Assembly (NCBI RefSeq): GCF_031458235.1
Contig: NZ_JAVDYB010000001.1
Location: 3,927,001-3,991,000 of the forward strand
Origin: Catenuloplanes atrovinosus
GTDB taxonomy: Bacteria > Actinomycetota > Actinomycetes > Mycobacteriales > Micromonosporaceae
Length of the DNA: 64,000 bases
Direction of reading: 5' to 3'
Shown here: positions 8,177-17,901 of the stretch, in pieces
How the letters are laid out: each line of letters begins with the position of its first letter
Position numbering within the stretch: the first letter of the stretch is position 1
Translations under genes and position numbers: made by a program
Notes under the pieces: model-generated
Told to the model about the DNA's origin: nothing
The model's database searches: none
The model's input: only the letters and a program-made list of their open reading frames with translations

Positions 8177-9718
8177 CTATGAGCCGATCGAGGACCGCGC
8201 GGCAGCACGCACGATCGTTCCGGCCTGTCGGGTGGTCAGGGTGCCGGCCGTGACGAGCCCGCTGGTGACGGCCTCGACGTGCCGGACGAACGCGGCGTGG
8301 TTCGGGTAGGCGGCGCGCTCCGCGATCAGGTCGCTGACCGTGCAGCCGTCGCCGGTGTCGCGGTTGGGGACGCGGGTGTCGTCACCGTCGATGACCACGG
8401 TGTCCCGCGGGTCGGAGTCGGGGCAGGCGTCGGTGCCGTCGGCGACCACGGTGAACGTCACGGTCCCCGCGGTCGCGGCGTTCCCGGCGTTGTCGGTGGC
8501 GCGGAAGCCCACGGTGTGCGCGCCGGGCGCGGTGACCCGGACCGGCGCGGTGTACGTGGTCCACGCGCCGCCGTCCAGCCGGTACTCGGTGGTGGCCACG
8601 CCGGACTCGCCGTCGGTGGCGGTGACCGTGACGGTGGCGCCGCCGACGTACCCGCCGTCCGGGTTCCGCGTGCCGGTGACGGCCGCGGTGACGGCCGGCG
8701 CGGTGGTGTCCGGCTGCTCCGGCTCGGCGATGGTGAAGTGCGACATCTGCTCGGCGGAGCGGTTGCCCGCGGTGTCGGTGGCCCGGTAGTGCAGCATGTG
8801 CATGCCGGCGGCCGAGACCACGACCGGCGCGGTGTACGCGGTCCACGCGCCGCCGTCCAGCTGGTACTCGATCGTCGCCACGCCGGAGTCGTCGTCGGTC
8901 GCGCTCAGCGTCGCGGTGACCGGGCCGGTGTAGGTGCCGGTGCCGTCCCGTTCCCCGGCGAGCTGGACGGTGGCGACCGGCGGCGTGACGTCCTCGTCCG
9001 GCTCCGGCGCGACCACGGTGAACTGCACCGAGCCGGTCGCCGAGGTGTTGCCCGCCCGGTCGGTGGCGCGGAACTGCACCGAGTGGTCGCCGAGCGCGGT
9101 CACCGCCACCGGCGCGGTGTAGGCGGTCCAGCTGGTGTCGTCGACCTGGTACTCGATCGTGCCGACGCCCGACCCGCCGGTGTCCGCGGCGGTGACCGTC
9201 ACCGTGGCCGAGCCGACGTAGTCGCCGTCCGCGTCGCGGGTGCCGGAGAGCGTGCCGGTGACCGTGGGCGGCGCGGTGTCCGGGTCGCCCGGCCCGTCCG
9301 TGACCGTGAACTCGCCGGCCATGGTGCCGTGCCCGGGGATGGTGCAGAGGTAGCGGTACGTACCGGGGGTCAGCGTGACGGTGGCGGTGTGCCGGCCGTT
9401 GTTGGCGTCGAACGGGTTGGCCAGGATGTTCAGCGCGACGTCGTGGTTGTAGCCGGGCGTGCTGGTGTCGAACGTGAGCGTGTGCGGCATCCCGACGGTG
9501 TTGCCGGTCGCGACGCTGTTCTCGAACACGATCGTGGTCTCGCCGGCCACCGCGGTCGTGGGCGCGGTCTTGTACCTGGTGATGTCGCCGTCCGCGGTCC
9601 AGGTGAGTGTTTGCGCGGCTTGCAGGGCGTACGCGGGCGGGGCGAGGCTGGGGGCCAGCACGAGCAGCAGGCCGGCCAGCGCCACCCCGGCGCGCCGGAG
9701 CGTCTTCCGTACGGACAT
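8177..9718 (-). CDS. Secreted cupredoxin plus Ig-like repeats
   Basis: 513 residues. A signal peptide (MSVRKTLRRAG ... PPAYA) is followed by a plastocyanin-like domain at about residues 35-140. It has a histidine in GMPHTL and the loop YLCTIPGHGTM, giving the Cys-His-Met set of a type 1 copper site. Three Ig-like repeats of about 95 residues follow, each with a TIEYQxDxxxWTAYTAPV strand and a DxAGNxS loop. The C-terminal 85 residues (DDTRVPNRDTGDGCT ... TTRQAGTIVRAAARSSIG) form a module also found in the PQQ fusion protein encoded just upstream. The likely role is extracellular electron transfer or redox docking on a scaffold. The ribosome site is GGAAGG about 5 bases before the ATG. Confidence 0.85.
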   Translation of the reverse strand: MSVRKTLRRAGVALAGLLLVLAPSLAPPAYALQAAQTLTWTADGDITRYKTAPTTAVAGETTIVFENSVATGNTVGMPHTLTFDTSTPGYNHDVALNILANPFDANNGRHTATVTLTPGTYRYLCTIPGHGTMAGEFTVTDGPGDPDTAPPTVTGTLSGTRDADGDYVGSATVTVTAADTGGSGVGTIEYQVDDTSWTAYTAPVAVTALGDHSVQFRATDRAGNTSATGSVQFTVVAPEPDEDVTPPVATVQLAGERDGTGTYTGPVTATLSATDDDSGVATIEYQLDGGAWTAYTAPVVVSAAGMHMLHYRATDTAGNRSAEQMSHFTIAEPEQPDTTAPAVTAAVTGTRNPDGGYVGGATVTVTATDGESGVATTEYRLDGGAWTTYTAPVRVTAPGAHTVGFRATDNAGNAATAGTVTFTVVADGTDACPDSDPRDTVVIDGDDTRVPNRDTGDGCTVSDLIAERAAYPNHAAFVRHVEAVTSGLVTAGTLTTRQAGTIVRAAARSSIGS

Positions 9719-9736
9719 GGCACCTTCCTGGGTGAG

Positions 9737-9765
9737 CGCGGGGCCGGCACGCGGCCGGCCCCGCG
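9737..9765 (-). terminator. Intra-operon stem-loop
   Basis: A 12-bp perfect inverted repeat (arms 9737-9748 and 9754-9765, 5-base loop) lies 6 bp after the PQQ fusion stop and about 18 bp before the next ATG. The space downstream is too small for a new promoter. It is therefore better read as a leaky terminator or RNA-stabilising hairpin that lowers or protects part of the operon message. Confidence 0.6.
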
Positions 9766-9770
9766 TCCGG

Positions 9771-12700
9771 TTAGAGCGACCGCACCCGGATGTTGCGGAA
9801 CTCGATCACGTCGGCGTTGCCGTGGTTCTGCAGGCCGATGTGTCCGGTGAGGAACTGCCGCAGGTCGGTCGGTGGGTCACCGGCCCGCGAGGACTGCTGT
9901 CCCGGCGTGTTGTCGAACTCGTTGATCACCACGCCGTTGCGGATGATCGTGTAGTGCTGGCCGACCACCTTCACCTCGTAGTCGTTCCAGACGTTCTTCG
10001 GCGTGACCCCGGCGTTGTCCAGCGGCCGCGGGTCGAAGTTGTAGATCGACCCGGTCTTCTGCGGCTCCCCGGCCGTACCGTCGTAGATCTGGATCTCGTG
10101 GCCGCAGTAGATCGCCACCCAGGCCTGTGAGGTCGCCGCCGAGCCGGTCCGGCCGCACTCCGGCCGCTGGGCGACCGGCGTCCGCGGGTCCGGGAACCGG
10201 GCGAACACGCCGCTGTTCGCGCGCGTCTCGCCGGTGCCGAGGTCGCGGAACTGCAACCGCAGCGAGAAGTCGCCCAGCTCCTTGGTGTGCCAGAGCATGC
10301 CCAGGCCGCCGGAGGAGCGCAGGTTGCCGTCCGGCTGGATGGTGAACTCGCCCGACGGGGCCATCACCCAGCCGGCCAGCGACTCCGCCGTGCCGTCGAA
10401 CAGCGGCTCGTACCCGGTCCGGCCCGGCAGGCCGATCGGCGAGGACGCCGCCGCGCGGGTCAGCGCGCCCGCCTGCCGGCTGGTGATGGTGCCGTCCTTG
10501 ACGAGCCGGTCCGCGACCGCGGTGACGTCCCGGACGAACGTGTCGTGGTCCGGCCAGACGCCCTCGTCGTCGATCAGATCGTTGATCGTGCAGGCGCCGG
10601 TGGCCTTCCGGTTCGGCACGCCGGTGTCGGTGTCGCCGATGACCACGTTCGCCCGGGTGTCCGGTGCGGCGCAGTCCACGGTCACGGTCGACTGCACGGT
10701 GACCACCTCGCCGTCCGCGTACGTCACCGTGTGCTTGACCTGGTAACTGCCGGCCTTCGCGTACGTGTGCCGCGGGTCGGTCTCGGTCGAGGACGTGCCG
10801 TCGCCGAAGTCCCAGCGGTGGGTGACGCCACCGGAGCGGGAGCCGTCGAACGCGTACGCCAGCGCCTTGTTCTGCACCGCGACGCCGGCCGCGGCCGGGA
10901 CCGGGGTGGCCGGCCCGCCGGTGTACGACACCTTGATCAGCTTCTGCACGGAGCTGAGGCTGAAGAAGCCGGTGCCGTAGTCGAGCAGGTAGAGCGCGCC
11001 GTCCTGGCCGAACTTCGCGTCCATCCAGGAGTACAACTGGTTGTCACCGACGCCGGTCGGCAGGATCGCGCGCAGCGTCTCCGCGAACGGCGGCGGGGAC
11101 TGCGACGGCACGCCCGCCGGGTCCACGGTCACCGCGACCCGGTTGGCGCCGTTCGACTGGTCGCCCAGCAGCCACTTGTCGTCCCAGTACTTCGGCCAGG
11201 CCACGCCGCTGTTCTGGTCGACCCGGTCGTAGTGGTAGGTCGGCCCGGACATGACCGCCTGCCCGCCGCCCTTGAGGTACGGCTGGGTGTAGGTGGCCTG
11301 CGACGCCACGTACGTCGGGACGCCGTTCTCGCGCAGCGGGAAGACCGGGCCGCCGCCGTCCGGCGAGTACCAGATCATGTTGTCCCGGGCCGGCGGGATG
11401 TCCACCAGACCGGTGTTGCGCGGCGAGGTGTTCTTCAGGTCGTCGCAGTCGTACCAGCCGGTGAGCTGCGTCGCGTCGGTGTTGCTGCGATCCCGGTACG
11501 GCTGCCGGTTGCCCATGCAGTACGGCCAGCCCTGGTTGCCCGCCGAGGTGAGGATGGTGGCGGTCTCGTACTTGGCCGGGCCCAGCTCCGGGCTCGGCGC
11601 CGAGGCGTCCGGCCCGACCCAGCCCGCGGTCAGCCACTGCCGTTCCTCGTCGACCTGGAGTCGCGAGATGTTCCGCACGCCCATCACGTAGATCTCCGGG
11701 CGGGTCTTCTCCGTGCCCGGCGGGAACAGGTTGCCCTGCGGGATCGTGTACGTGCCGTCCGGCTCCGGGTGGATGCGGATGATCTTGCCGGCCAGGTCGT
11801 TGGTGTTGCCGGAGGTGCGGCGCGCGTCCTGGAACGAGATGCCCGCGTACTCCTGGGTCCAGTTGTTGCCGGAGTAGCCGTTCGACCCGCCGGAGGAGTT
11901 GCTGTCGCCCGATCCGATGTAGAGGTTGCCCTGCGCGTCGAACGCCATGCCGCCGCCCGCGTGGCAGCAGCTGTGGATCTGCACGGTGAACTTCAGCAGA
12001 TCCTTGCGCGAGGCCAGATCCAGCGTCCCGGCGGTACGGTCGTAGGTGAACCGGCTGATCGTGCGCTCACCGGTGCGCTTCTCCCGGTCGATCGACGCGT
12101 GCGGCATCCAGTAGACGTAGACCCAGCCGTTCTCGGTGAACTTCGGGTCGGTGACGATGCCGAGCAGGCCCTCCTCGTTCTTGACCAGCTCGTCGCCGCT
12201 GCCCCGGTTGCCCATCACCGGCAGCGTGGTCACCAGCTTCACGGCCTTGGTCCTCGGGTCGTACGTGTGGATCGTGCCGCAGCCGAGGCCCACGTTCGGG
12301 TTCGCCCAGTCCACGATCGGGCCGCTCGGGCAGGCCGCCTTGCCGACGTAGAAGATCGTGCCGTCCGGCGCCACGGTCAGGCCGTGCGGCTCGCCGATCT
12401 GGTCGAGCTGGCCGGGCTGGTTCTGCGGGGTCAGCCGCTCGATCTTGTAGTTGGCGGCGATGGTGGCCTTGCAGTCGCCGCGCACCCGCCCGGACGCCCA
12501 GTCCAGCGCGCCGCGCAGGTGCTTGCGGAACGCGTCCTCGCCGTAGCTGCCCTCGGTGTGCCCCATGCCGGTGTAGAACGACCGGCCGCCGGAGTAGTCC
12601 CGGCACCAGGAGATCGGGTGGAACGGGCCGTTCGCGTTCGCGCCCGGGTTGTAGTGCCGCTCCTCGACCTGCGCGACCGTGTGCACGGTGCCCAGCGGGT

Positions 12701-13658
12701 TCGGCTCCCAGTTGTACCAGCGGTCCGAGCGGCGCACGGTCAGCGGCAGGTCCCGGGTGGACGGGTGGTCGCGGTCCAGGATGTCCACGACGGACTCGGC
12801 CACGGCCGGGGACGGCGGGAACACGCCGGTGCCGGAGAACAGCTTCCAGTCGGCGAGCTGGGTGAGCGGCTCGCCGCTGTTGGCCGTGACGTTCAGGCGC
12901 CAGAACCTGTACGTGGCGGGCGTGGCCAGGTCGTACCGCTTCGGCAGGAACCGGCCCGCGAAGTCCTCGTTGGCGCGGCGGTCGACGTCGGTCCAGGTCT
13001 GCCCGTCGGCCGAGCCCTGCAGCGTCCAGTCCCGCGGGTCGCGGCCCTCGAAGTCGTTGGCGGAGGTCAGCCCGTACGACTGGACGGTCTTCGCCGCGGG
13101 CAGCTCGTACGTGACCCAGCCGGTCTGCGCGCGGACCAGCCACTTGGTGGCCGAGTCGCCGTCGGCGAGCTTGGCCGCGGTCTCGCTCGGCGGGTTCTCC
13201 CCGCTGGCCGTGACCGTGGACACCGCCTCCGCGCCCGCGCCGGCCGGCCGGGTGCCGATCAGCCCGGTGAACCAGGTCGAGTCGAGCTGCGCCTTGGCCG
13301 CGTCACCGACGCCGACGAAGCCGTTGCCGGCCCGGATGTACGCCTGGAGCGCGGACTCCTGGTCGGCGTTCAGCGCGGCGCCGGTCGCGGAGAGGAACAC
13401 CACCGCGCGGTACGCGGCCAGCCCGGCCGCGCTGAACACGGCCGGGTCGGTGCTCTCCGTGACCTCCACGTCGCCGGCCAGCTCTTTGATCGTCTGGGTG
13501 GCCCGGACGACCGGGTCCTCCTGCTGGGCCGCGGGGCCGTGGAAGACGAGAATCCGGTCCTGCTGCGGCGCCGCCGTGGGCGCCGCCTGCGCGGCCCGCG
13601 GCACCGGCCCGACGAGCAGGGCGACGGCCGCCAGAGCCGCCGTGAGCTTCCGTTTCAT
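9771..13658 (-). CDS. Secreted ThuA / F5-8C / PQQ sugar dehydrogenase / PKD / DUF1080 fusion
   Basis: 1295 residues with a signal peptide ([15 protein letters not shown] ... AAQA). Domains in order: a ThuA-like fold starting ILVFHGPAA (about 35-140); an F5/8 type C discoidin-like domain (about 150-285, ending [11 protein letters not shown]) inserted into it; the ThuA remainder with [15 protein letters not shown] (about 290-390); a soluble glucose/sorbosone-dehydrogenase beta-propeller (about 400-890; [30 protein letters not shown]); a PKD domain (WDFGDGTSS); the VPNR-type module shared with the neighbouring cupredoxin protein; and a C-terminal DUF1080/3-keto-glycoside-hydrolase-like lectin fold (YEPLFDGT ... 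[10 protein letters not shown]). It probably binds and oxidises sugars outside the cell. Its ATG overlaps the laccase stop (ATGA). Confidence 0.9.
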   Translation of the reverse strand: MKRKLTAALAAVALLVGPVPRAAQAAPTAAPQQDRILVFHGPAAQQEDPVVRATQTIKELAGDVEVTESTDPAVFSAAGLAAYRAVVFLSATGAALNADQESALQAYIRAGNGFVGVGDAAKAQLDSTWFTGLIGTRPAGAGAEAVSTVTASGENPPSETAAKLADGDSATKWLVRAQTGWVTYELPAAKTVQSYGLTSANDFEGRDPRDWTLQGSADGQTWTDVDRRANEDFAGRFLPKRYDLATPATYRFWRLNVTANSGEPLTQLADWKLFSGTGVFPPSPAVAESVVDILDRDHPSTRDLPLTVRRSDRWYNWEPNPLGTVHTVAQVEERHYNPGANANGPFHPISWCRDYSGGRSFYTGMGHTEGSYGEDAFRKHLRGALDWASGRVRGDCKATIAANYKIERLTPQNQPGQLDQIGEPHGLTVAPDGTIFYVGKAACPSGPIVDWANPNVGLGCGTIHTYDPRTKAVKLVTTLPVMGNRGSGDELVKNEEGLLGIVTDPKFTENGWVYVYWMPHASIDREKRTGERTISRFTYDRTAGTLDLASRKDLLKFTVQIHSCCHAGGGMAFDAQGNLYIGSGDSNSSGGSNGYSGNNWTQEYAGISFQDARRTSGNTNDLAGKIIRIHPEPDGTYTIPQGNLFPPGTEKTRPEIYVMGVRNISRLQVDEERQWLTAGWVGPDASAPSPELGPAKYETATILTSAGNQGWPYCMGNRQPYRDRSNTDATQLTGWYDCDDLKNTSPRNTGLVDIPPARDNMIWYSPDGGGPVFPLRENGVPTYVASQATYTQPYLKGGGQAVMSGPTYHYDRVDQNSGVAWPKYWDDKWLLGDQSNGANRVAVTVDPAGVPSQSPPPFAETLRAILPTGVGDNQLYSWMDAKFGQDGALYLLDYGTGFFSLSSVQKLIKVSYTGGPATPVPAAAGVAVQNKALAYAFDGSRSGGVTHRWDFGDGTSSTETDPRHTYAKAGSYQVKHTVTYADGEVVTVQSTVTVDCAAPDTRANVVIGDTDTGVPNRKATGACTINDLIDDEGVWPDHDTFVRDVTAVADRLVKDGTITSRQAGALTRAAASSPIGLPGRTGYEPLFDGTAESLAGWVMAPSGEFTIQPDGNLRSSGGLGMLWHTKELGDFSLRLQFRDLGTGETRANSGVFARFPDPRTPVAQRPECGRTGSAATSQAWVAIYCGHEIQIYDGTAGEPQKTGSIYNFDPRPLDNAGVTPKNVWNDYEVKVVGQHYTIIRNGVVINEFDNTPGQQSSRAGDPPTDLRQFLTGHIGLQNHGNADVIEFRNIRVRSL

Positions 13659-14683
13659 CCGGTGTGCCCTCCATGATCAGACTGGCTGTGGATGTGCCCC
13701 TTGAAACGGTCGATGGCCTCCTGCGCGCCGGGCGGCATGCTGCCGTCCGCGTTGCGCACCAGGAAGACGCCGGCCATGCCGGTGTCGGAGTGGCTCTGCA
13801 CGTGGCAGTGGTACATCCAGGCGCCCGGGCCACCGCCCTCCCCCGCCAGCACCTGGAAGCCGAACGAACTGCCCGGCCCGAGGTCCTTGTTGTCGATCGA
13901 GGGGCTCGGGTCGTTCGGCCCCTCCAGCATCCCGGTGCGGTTGTCCACCCAGCGGTGCGCGTGCAGGTGGAACGTGTGGTAGAGGTTGCCGTGCCCGATC
14001 GCGACCCACTCCACCCGCTCGCCCAGGTTCGCCTCGAAGATCGGCGTGTGCGGCGCGATCAGGTTGTTGATCGTGGTGTCGTGCAGGACCGCGACGAACT
14101 GCCGGTCCGGCAGGATGTCGCCGCGCCGGCGCACGATCAGCGCGCCGTAGAGCCCGCGCAGCACGCCCGCGGTGCCGTGCTCGGTGCCCATCGCGTGGTC
14201 GTGGTAGTGCCAGTAGCCGGCGCTGCCCGGCATGAAGCGCCGGCCGGCCGCCGCGGTCATCTCGTGCGACCGCCACGTGTACGTCCGGGTCTCGCCCGGC
14301 CCGTTGAACGAGCCGTTGAACGGAGAGCCGTCCGAGTCGGTGCTGTAGTCCACGCCGTGCGGGTGGATCGACAGCCGCTGGTCGGTCGTGTTGACCAGTG
14401 TGATCTCCAGGGTGTCGCCCTCGTACATCTCCAGGATCGGCCCCGGGATCGTGGCCTTGCCGCGCTCCAGGCCGTAGCCGTACCGGTTGTCGCCGAGCGC
14501 CTCGGCGTACACGGTGATCCGCCGGACCGCACCGGCCGCGCGCGCCGGTGCGCCGTTCGACGTGACCGCCGCGGTGAGCGTGGGCACGGCCAGGCCCAGC
14601 GCGCCGACGCCGACGAGCGACCGGCGCGAGAAGGCCCACCGCCGGCCCGTCCGCTTCTCAACGTTGTCGACGTTGTCGTCCAT
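13655..14683 (-). CDS. Small (two-domain) laccase, Tat-exported multicopper oxidase
   Basis: 342 residues, the length of the actinomycete small laccases. The four copper-binding motifs are present in order: [25 protein letters not shown] and [13 protein letters not shown]. The N-terminus has a twin-arginine signal ([13 protein letters not shown]), so the enzyme is probably exported folded and metal-loaded. Laccases oxidise phenols with reduction of oxygen to water. The ATG at 14683 has ACGGAG about 6 bases upstream; longer readings lack support. It is the first gene of the leftward copper/PQQ operon and is translationally coupled to the PQQ fusion. A promoter candidate and a large inverted repeat lie about 100 bp upstream. 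Confidence 0.93.
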   Translation of the reverse strand: MDDNVDNVEKRTGRRWAFSRRSLVGVGALGLAVPTLTAAVTSNGAPARAAGAVRRITVYAEALGDNRYGYGLERGKATIPGPILEMYEGDTLEITLVNTTDQRLSIHPHGVDYSTDSDGSPFNGSFNGPGETRTYTWRSHEMTAAAGRRFMPGSAGYWHYHDHAMGTEHGTAGVLRGLYGALIVRRRGDILPDRQFVAVLHDTTINNLIAPHTPIFEANLGERVEWVAIGHGNLYHTFHLHAHRWVDNRTGMLEGPNDPSPSIDNKDLGPGSSFGFQVLAGEGGGPGAWMYHCHVQSHSDTGMAGVFLVRNADGSMPPGAQEAIDRFKGHIHSQSDHGGHTG

Positions 14684-14767
14684 GCGTCTCCGTTCGTGTC
14701 GGGACGGCAGCACACCTCGAGGCTGGTCGCGGAGAGTCACCGCCAGACCAGGCCATCGAGTCTCATG

Positions 14768-14813
14768 ACTTTTGTCGGACGAAGCCAAACCTAAGCACCG
14801 GATCGACAAAAGT
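14768..14813. promoter_or_regulatory. Perfect 10-bp inverted repeat, operator or mRNA stem
   Basis: ACTTTTGTCG at 14768-14777 and its exact complement CGACAAAAGT at 14804-14813 are separated by 26 bp. The right arm overlaps the -35 hexamer of the laccase promoter candidate and the left arm lies just past its predicted start site. This is the expected geometry for repression by looping or by a dimer pair. Confidence 0.6.
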
Positions 14814-14816
14814 AAA
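14788..14816 (-). promoter_or_regulatory. Candidate promoter of the laccase operon
   Basis: On the minus strand TTTACT (14811-14816) and TAGGTT (14788-14793) are spaced by 17 bp, a good fit to a vegetative actinomycete promoter. Transcription would start near 14780, giving a leader of about 97 nt before the ATG at 14683. Confidence 0.5.
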
Positions 14817-15057
14817 GCTCCCTTATGGAAAAAGGCCGATGGCGCATGGCGACATCAGTGCAGCTCAAAAGCGATCCTGAGAGTTGCCCGACCGTGCGTC
14901 ACGGAGTCACGCAGCGGCGTGGGAGCGCTACCGAGGCGAGTTACCAGGCCTTTAACCCTCAAGATCCTCGGCAATACCGGCGCAACAAGCGGTCACATCG
15001 ATCACTGTCGGTAAACTCGCGTGGGCGCTTGCGGCTCAAGCGGCTCGAGGTCGCATA

Positions 15058-16026
15058 GTGGGCGGCGTGGAGATGGACGAGCTGTACCCGATCGGGGACG
15101 TGGCGCGCCGGACCGGGCTGAGCGTCAGCGCGATCCGGTACTACGCGGACGCGGGCGTGGTGGCGCCGGCCGCGACCGGCGCGGCCGGGCACCGGCTGTA
15201 CGACGTGGCCGGCATCGCCCGGCTGGAGCTGGTGCGGACGCTGCGCGAGCTGGACGCGGGGCTGGACGAGATCCGGCGGGTGCTGGCCGGCGAGGCGACG
15301 CTGCGGGACCTGGCCGCCACCCACCTGGAACTGGTGGAACGACAGGAGGGACGGCTGCGCACCCGGCGGGCGGTGCTGCGGACCATCCTCCGGCAGGGGT
15401 CGACGGGAGAGCGGGTGACGCTGATGCACAAGCTGGCGGGCATGTCGGACGAGGAGCGCGACCGGCTGATCGACGAGTTCTGGGCCGAGGTAACGGACGG
15501 CCTGGAGGTGCCGGAACGGCTCAAGGAGTGGTGGCGGGCCGCACGGCCGGTGCTGCCCGAGCAGCCGACCACGGCGCAGTTGGAGGCGTGGATCGAGCTG
15601 GCCGACCTGGTGCGGGACCGCGAGGTCCGGCAGGCCGTCCGGCAGCAGCTGTTCGACCTGTGCACCACCGGAGCCGGCCCGCTGATGAGCTCGGACCCGA
15701 TGCTGGACGCGATGGAGGCGGCCACCCCGATCGGCCAGGCCGCGATGGACGCGGCCCGGGCGAACGTGCCGCCGGACTCGGCGGAGGCCCGCGAGATCGC
15801 CGCCCGGTGGGCCGGCTGGCTGGCCGAGGTCGCCCGGCAACCCGACGGCCCGCAGTGGCGCCGCGCGGCCGCCGACAACATGGAACTCGCCGACGAACTG
15901 GACCAGCCGCCGAGCCCGGACGAGGGACCGTACGAGCGCTACATGTCCCTGGTGACGGCCGTCAACGGCGCACCGGAGCGCTTCCCGTTCCGGTGGCTCG
16001 CCGCCGCACTCCGCGCCTCCGCCTGA
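15058..16026 (+). CDS. MerR-family transcriptional regulator
   Basis: 322 residues. The winged-helix domain (about residues 8-75) reads YPIGDVARRTGLSVSAIRYYADAG, then HRLYDVAGIARLELVRTLRELDAGLDEI, the standard MerR DNA-binding and wing pattern. A coiled dimerisation helix (LELVERQEGRLRTRRAVLRTIL) follows. The C-terminal 190 residues are a helical ligand-binding-type domain without the cysteine clusters of metal-sensing MerR proteins. The GTG at 15058 has CGAGG about 10 bases upstream; GTG 15067 and ATG 15073 are alternatives. It is divergent from the copper/PQQ operon and is therefore the obvious candidate regulator of it, which is inference. The gene ends before a strong hairpin. Confidence 0.88.
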   Translation: MGGVEMDELYPIGDVARRTGLSVSAIRYYADAGVVAPAATGAAGHRLYDVAGIARLELVRTLRELDAGLDEIRRVLAGEATLRDLAATHLELVERQEGRLRTRRAVLRTILRQGSTGERVTLMHKLAGMSDEERDRLIDEFWAEVTDGLEVPERLKEWWRAARPVLPEQPTTAQLEAWIELADLVRDREVRQAVRQQLFDLCTTGAGPLMSSDPMLDAMEAATPIGQAAMDAARANVPPDSAEAREIAARWAGWLAEVARQPDGPQWRRAAADNMELADELDQPPSPDEGPYERYMSLVTAVNGAPERFPFRWLAAALRASA

Positions 16027-16187
16027 CCGCGGGCTCGCCGGACCACCGCGGAACGCACAGGGGCCGGTCACGTCGTCGGCGGCGAGGGGCCCCGGCGGAG
16101 GTCCCGCGCACCCGGGGCGGCGTTCGGGCTGGTGGCCACGGACCCGCCGGAAGCGGTCACCCGCGGCCCGTGCGGCCGACCGGGCGG

Positions 16188-16220
16188 CGGGGGTGGCCGC
16201 GAGTCACGCGGCCACCCCCG
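16188..16220. terminator. Bidirectional terminator hairpin
   Basis: Arms 16188-16201 and 16207-16220 are a perfect 14-bp inverted repeat with a 5-base loop. It sits between the convergent MerR gene (ends 16026) and the ABC permease gene (ends 16243). The remaining 160 bp of this gap shows no gene. Confidence 0.85.
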
Positions 16221-16242
16221 TCCCACCCCCCGGAGGCGAGGC

Positions 16243-16962
16243 TCAGCGGCGCGGCTCCCAGCGGAACAGGCGGGAGGCGAGCGCGATCGCGACGACCACC
16301 CAGCTCAGCGTGGGGGCCAGCAGGATCAGCGAGTCGGTGACCGGGACGCCGCCGTTCCAGGCGTCGAGCACGAGTTCGGTGGCGGCGCCGCCCGGGAGCA
16401 GACGCTTGAGCAGCGTGAGGGACTCCGTGCCGGAGATGCCGACCCAGCTGCACACCGCGATCACGCCGAGGCTGGCCGGCAGCGTGGTGACCTGGGCGTG
16501 CTCGGGCGAGTTGGTCAGGCCGGCGGTGGCCAGCGCCAGCGCGGTCATCATCACCACGGTGGCGACGACGGCCGCGACCAGCAGCGCGGGGTGCGCGGGC
16601 GGCTCCGCCACCACGGCCAGCACGCTGAGGATCGCGGCGATCTGGATCAGCGCGATCGCGGTGACCGGGAGGATCAGGCCGGTGAGGATGCCGGCGTCGC
16701 CGGCGGCGGTGGAACGCAACCGCTTGAGGAAGAGGTTCTGCCGGCGGCCGGCCAGCGTGGTGACCGCGGTGGCGTAGAGGCCGAACGCGCAGATGGTGAA
16801 CAGCACGATCGCGGCGATGTAGCCGAGGCTGGCGAGGGACGCGAAGACCTCGTGCCGATAGATGAAGAACGCGCTGACCGCGACCGGCATGACCAGGCTG
16901 GTGACCAGCACCAGGCGGTTGCGGAAGATCTGGGCGAGTTCGCTGCGGGCGATGGCGAGCAT
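16243..16962 (-). CDS. ABC-2 type transporter permease
   Basis: 239 residues with six predicted membrane helices, starting with the soluble amphipathic lead MLAIARSELAQIFRNR that is common in ABC-2 permeases. An interfacial RRQNLFLKRLRSTAAG loop links the early helices, as in daunorubicin-resistance-type (DrrB-like) exporters. It would pair with the ATPase encoded 14 bp upstream to export a lipid, drug or peptide. The stop lies beside a strong terminator. Confidence 0.88.
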   Translation of the reverse strand: MLAIARSELAQIFRNRLVLVTSLVMPVAVSAFFIYRHEVFASLASLGYIAAIVLFTICAFGLYATAVTTLAGRRQNLFLKRLRSTAAGDAGILTGLILPVTAIALIQIAAILSVLAVVAEPPAHPALLVAAVVATVVMMTALALATAGLTNSPEHAQVTTLPASLGVIAVCSWVGISGTESLTLLKRLLPGGAATELVLDAWNGGVPVTDSLILLAPTLSWVVVAIALASRLFRWEPRR

Positions 16963-16976
16963 GGGGTGACGGCCTT

Positions 16977-17840
16977 TCAGTGGATGGCGCGGAAGACGTC
17001 GTCGAGGCGGGTCTGGCCGGCCTCGAGGTCGCGCAGTTCGATCGCGTTGTCGTGCGCCCAGCCGAGCAGCTGGTAGAGGTCCCTGGGCAGGTCGGTGGTG
17101 CGTACCGTCCAGCGGCCGTCGCCGTCGTCGGTGGCCGGCAGCGGCGGCGGGACCGCGGCCGGCAGCGTCACCCGGATGACGGACGGCAGCGTGGCGGTCA
17201 GCTCGGAGACCGTGCCCTCACGGTGGAACGCGCCGCGGTGCATCAGGCCGATCCGGTCCGCGCGCTGCTGCGCCTCCTCCAGGTAGTGCGTGGTGAGCAC
17301 GATGGTGGAGCCGTCCTCGCGCAGCCGGTCGACCGCGTTCCAGAGCGCGTCCCGGGACTGGATGTCCAGGCCGGTGGTCGGCTCGTCCAGGAAGATCAGC
17401 TCGGGCGCGCCCCAGATCGCGGTGGCGAAGTCGAGCCGCCGCTTCTCGCCGCCGGAGAGCTGGGCGACCGTGGTGCCGGCCTTCCGCGTCAGGTCGGCGA
17501 CCGCGAGCACGCGGTCGACCGTGTCCTCGCGGCGGCTCAGGCCGCCGATCAGCCCCACCGACTCGCGCACGGTCAGGTCCGGCGAGAAGCCGCTCTCCTG
17601 GAGCATGATGCCCATCCGCGGGCGTACGGCGCGGCGGTCACGCGGGTCGTGGCCGAAGACGGTGACCGTGCCGGAGGTCGGCGTCCGGTGGCCCTCGACG
17701 ATCTCCAGGGTCGAGGTCTTCCCGGCGCCGTTCGTGCCGAGCAGCGCGTAGAGCTCGCCGCGCTGCACCCGGAACGACAGGTCCCGGACCGCGTGGAAGT
17801 CGCCGTAGCGGAGGTTCAGGTTCTGCACGTCGATGACCAT
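16977..17840 (-). CDS. ABC-2 transporter ATP-binding protein
   Basis: 287 residues. It has a Walker A (LGTNGAGKTS), Q-loop (MLQESGF), signature (LSGGEKRR), Walker B with catalytic Glu (LIFLDEPTTGLD) and switch His (LTTHYLEEA). The order and the C-terminal extra domain are those of DrrA/CcmA-type exporter ATPases. The signature's SGGE instead of SGGQ is unusual but tolerated. The ATG at 17840 gives the standard MVIDVQNLNLRYG opening. A NarL-type two-component system lies divergently on the other side of a 110-bp promoter region, a common arrangement in which the system controls the exporter. Confidence 0.92.
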   Translation of the reverse strand: MVIDVQNLNLRYGDFHAVRDLSFRVQRGELYALLGTNGAGKTSTLEIVEGHRTPTSGTVTVFGHDPRDRRAVRPRMGIMLQESGFSPDLTVRESVGLIGGLSRREDTVDRVLAVADLTRKAGTTVAQLSGGEKRRLDFATAIWGAPELIFLDEPTTGLDIQSRDALWNAVDRLREDGSTIVLTTHYLEEAQQRADRIGLMHRGAFHREGTVSELTATLPSVIRVTLPAAVPPPLPATDDGDGRWTVRTTDLPRDLYQLLGWAHDNAIELRDLEAGQTRLDDVFRAIH

Positions 17841-17901
17841 GCCGTCGATTCCACCGGCCCGGCGCGGCGCGCGGCAGTGTGCCCGCGTCACCGTCGAGAC
17901 A

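Larger units (their letters stand above)
14684..15057. other. Divergent regulatory region between laccase and MerR gene
   Basis: This 374-bp spacer is less GC-rich than its neighbours near 14765-14870. It contains the leftward promoter and inverted repeat described separately. A GTAAAC-like element near 15010 may serve the MerR gene. Short open frames here show no actinomycete codon bias, and no coding region is supported. Confidence 0.5.

Noticed and set aside
10287-13676. 1129-codon plus-strand frame opposite the PQQ fusion gene
   Set aside because: Low-complexity Arg/Val/Ala composition with no motif; the opposite strand has clear domains throughout.
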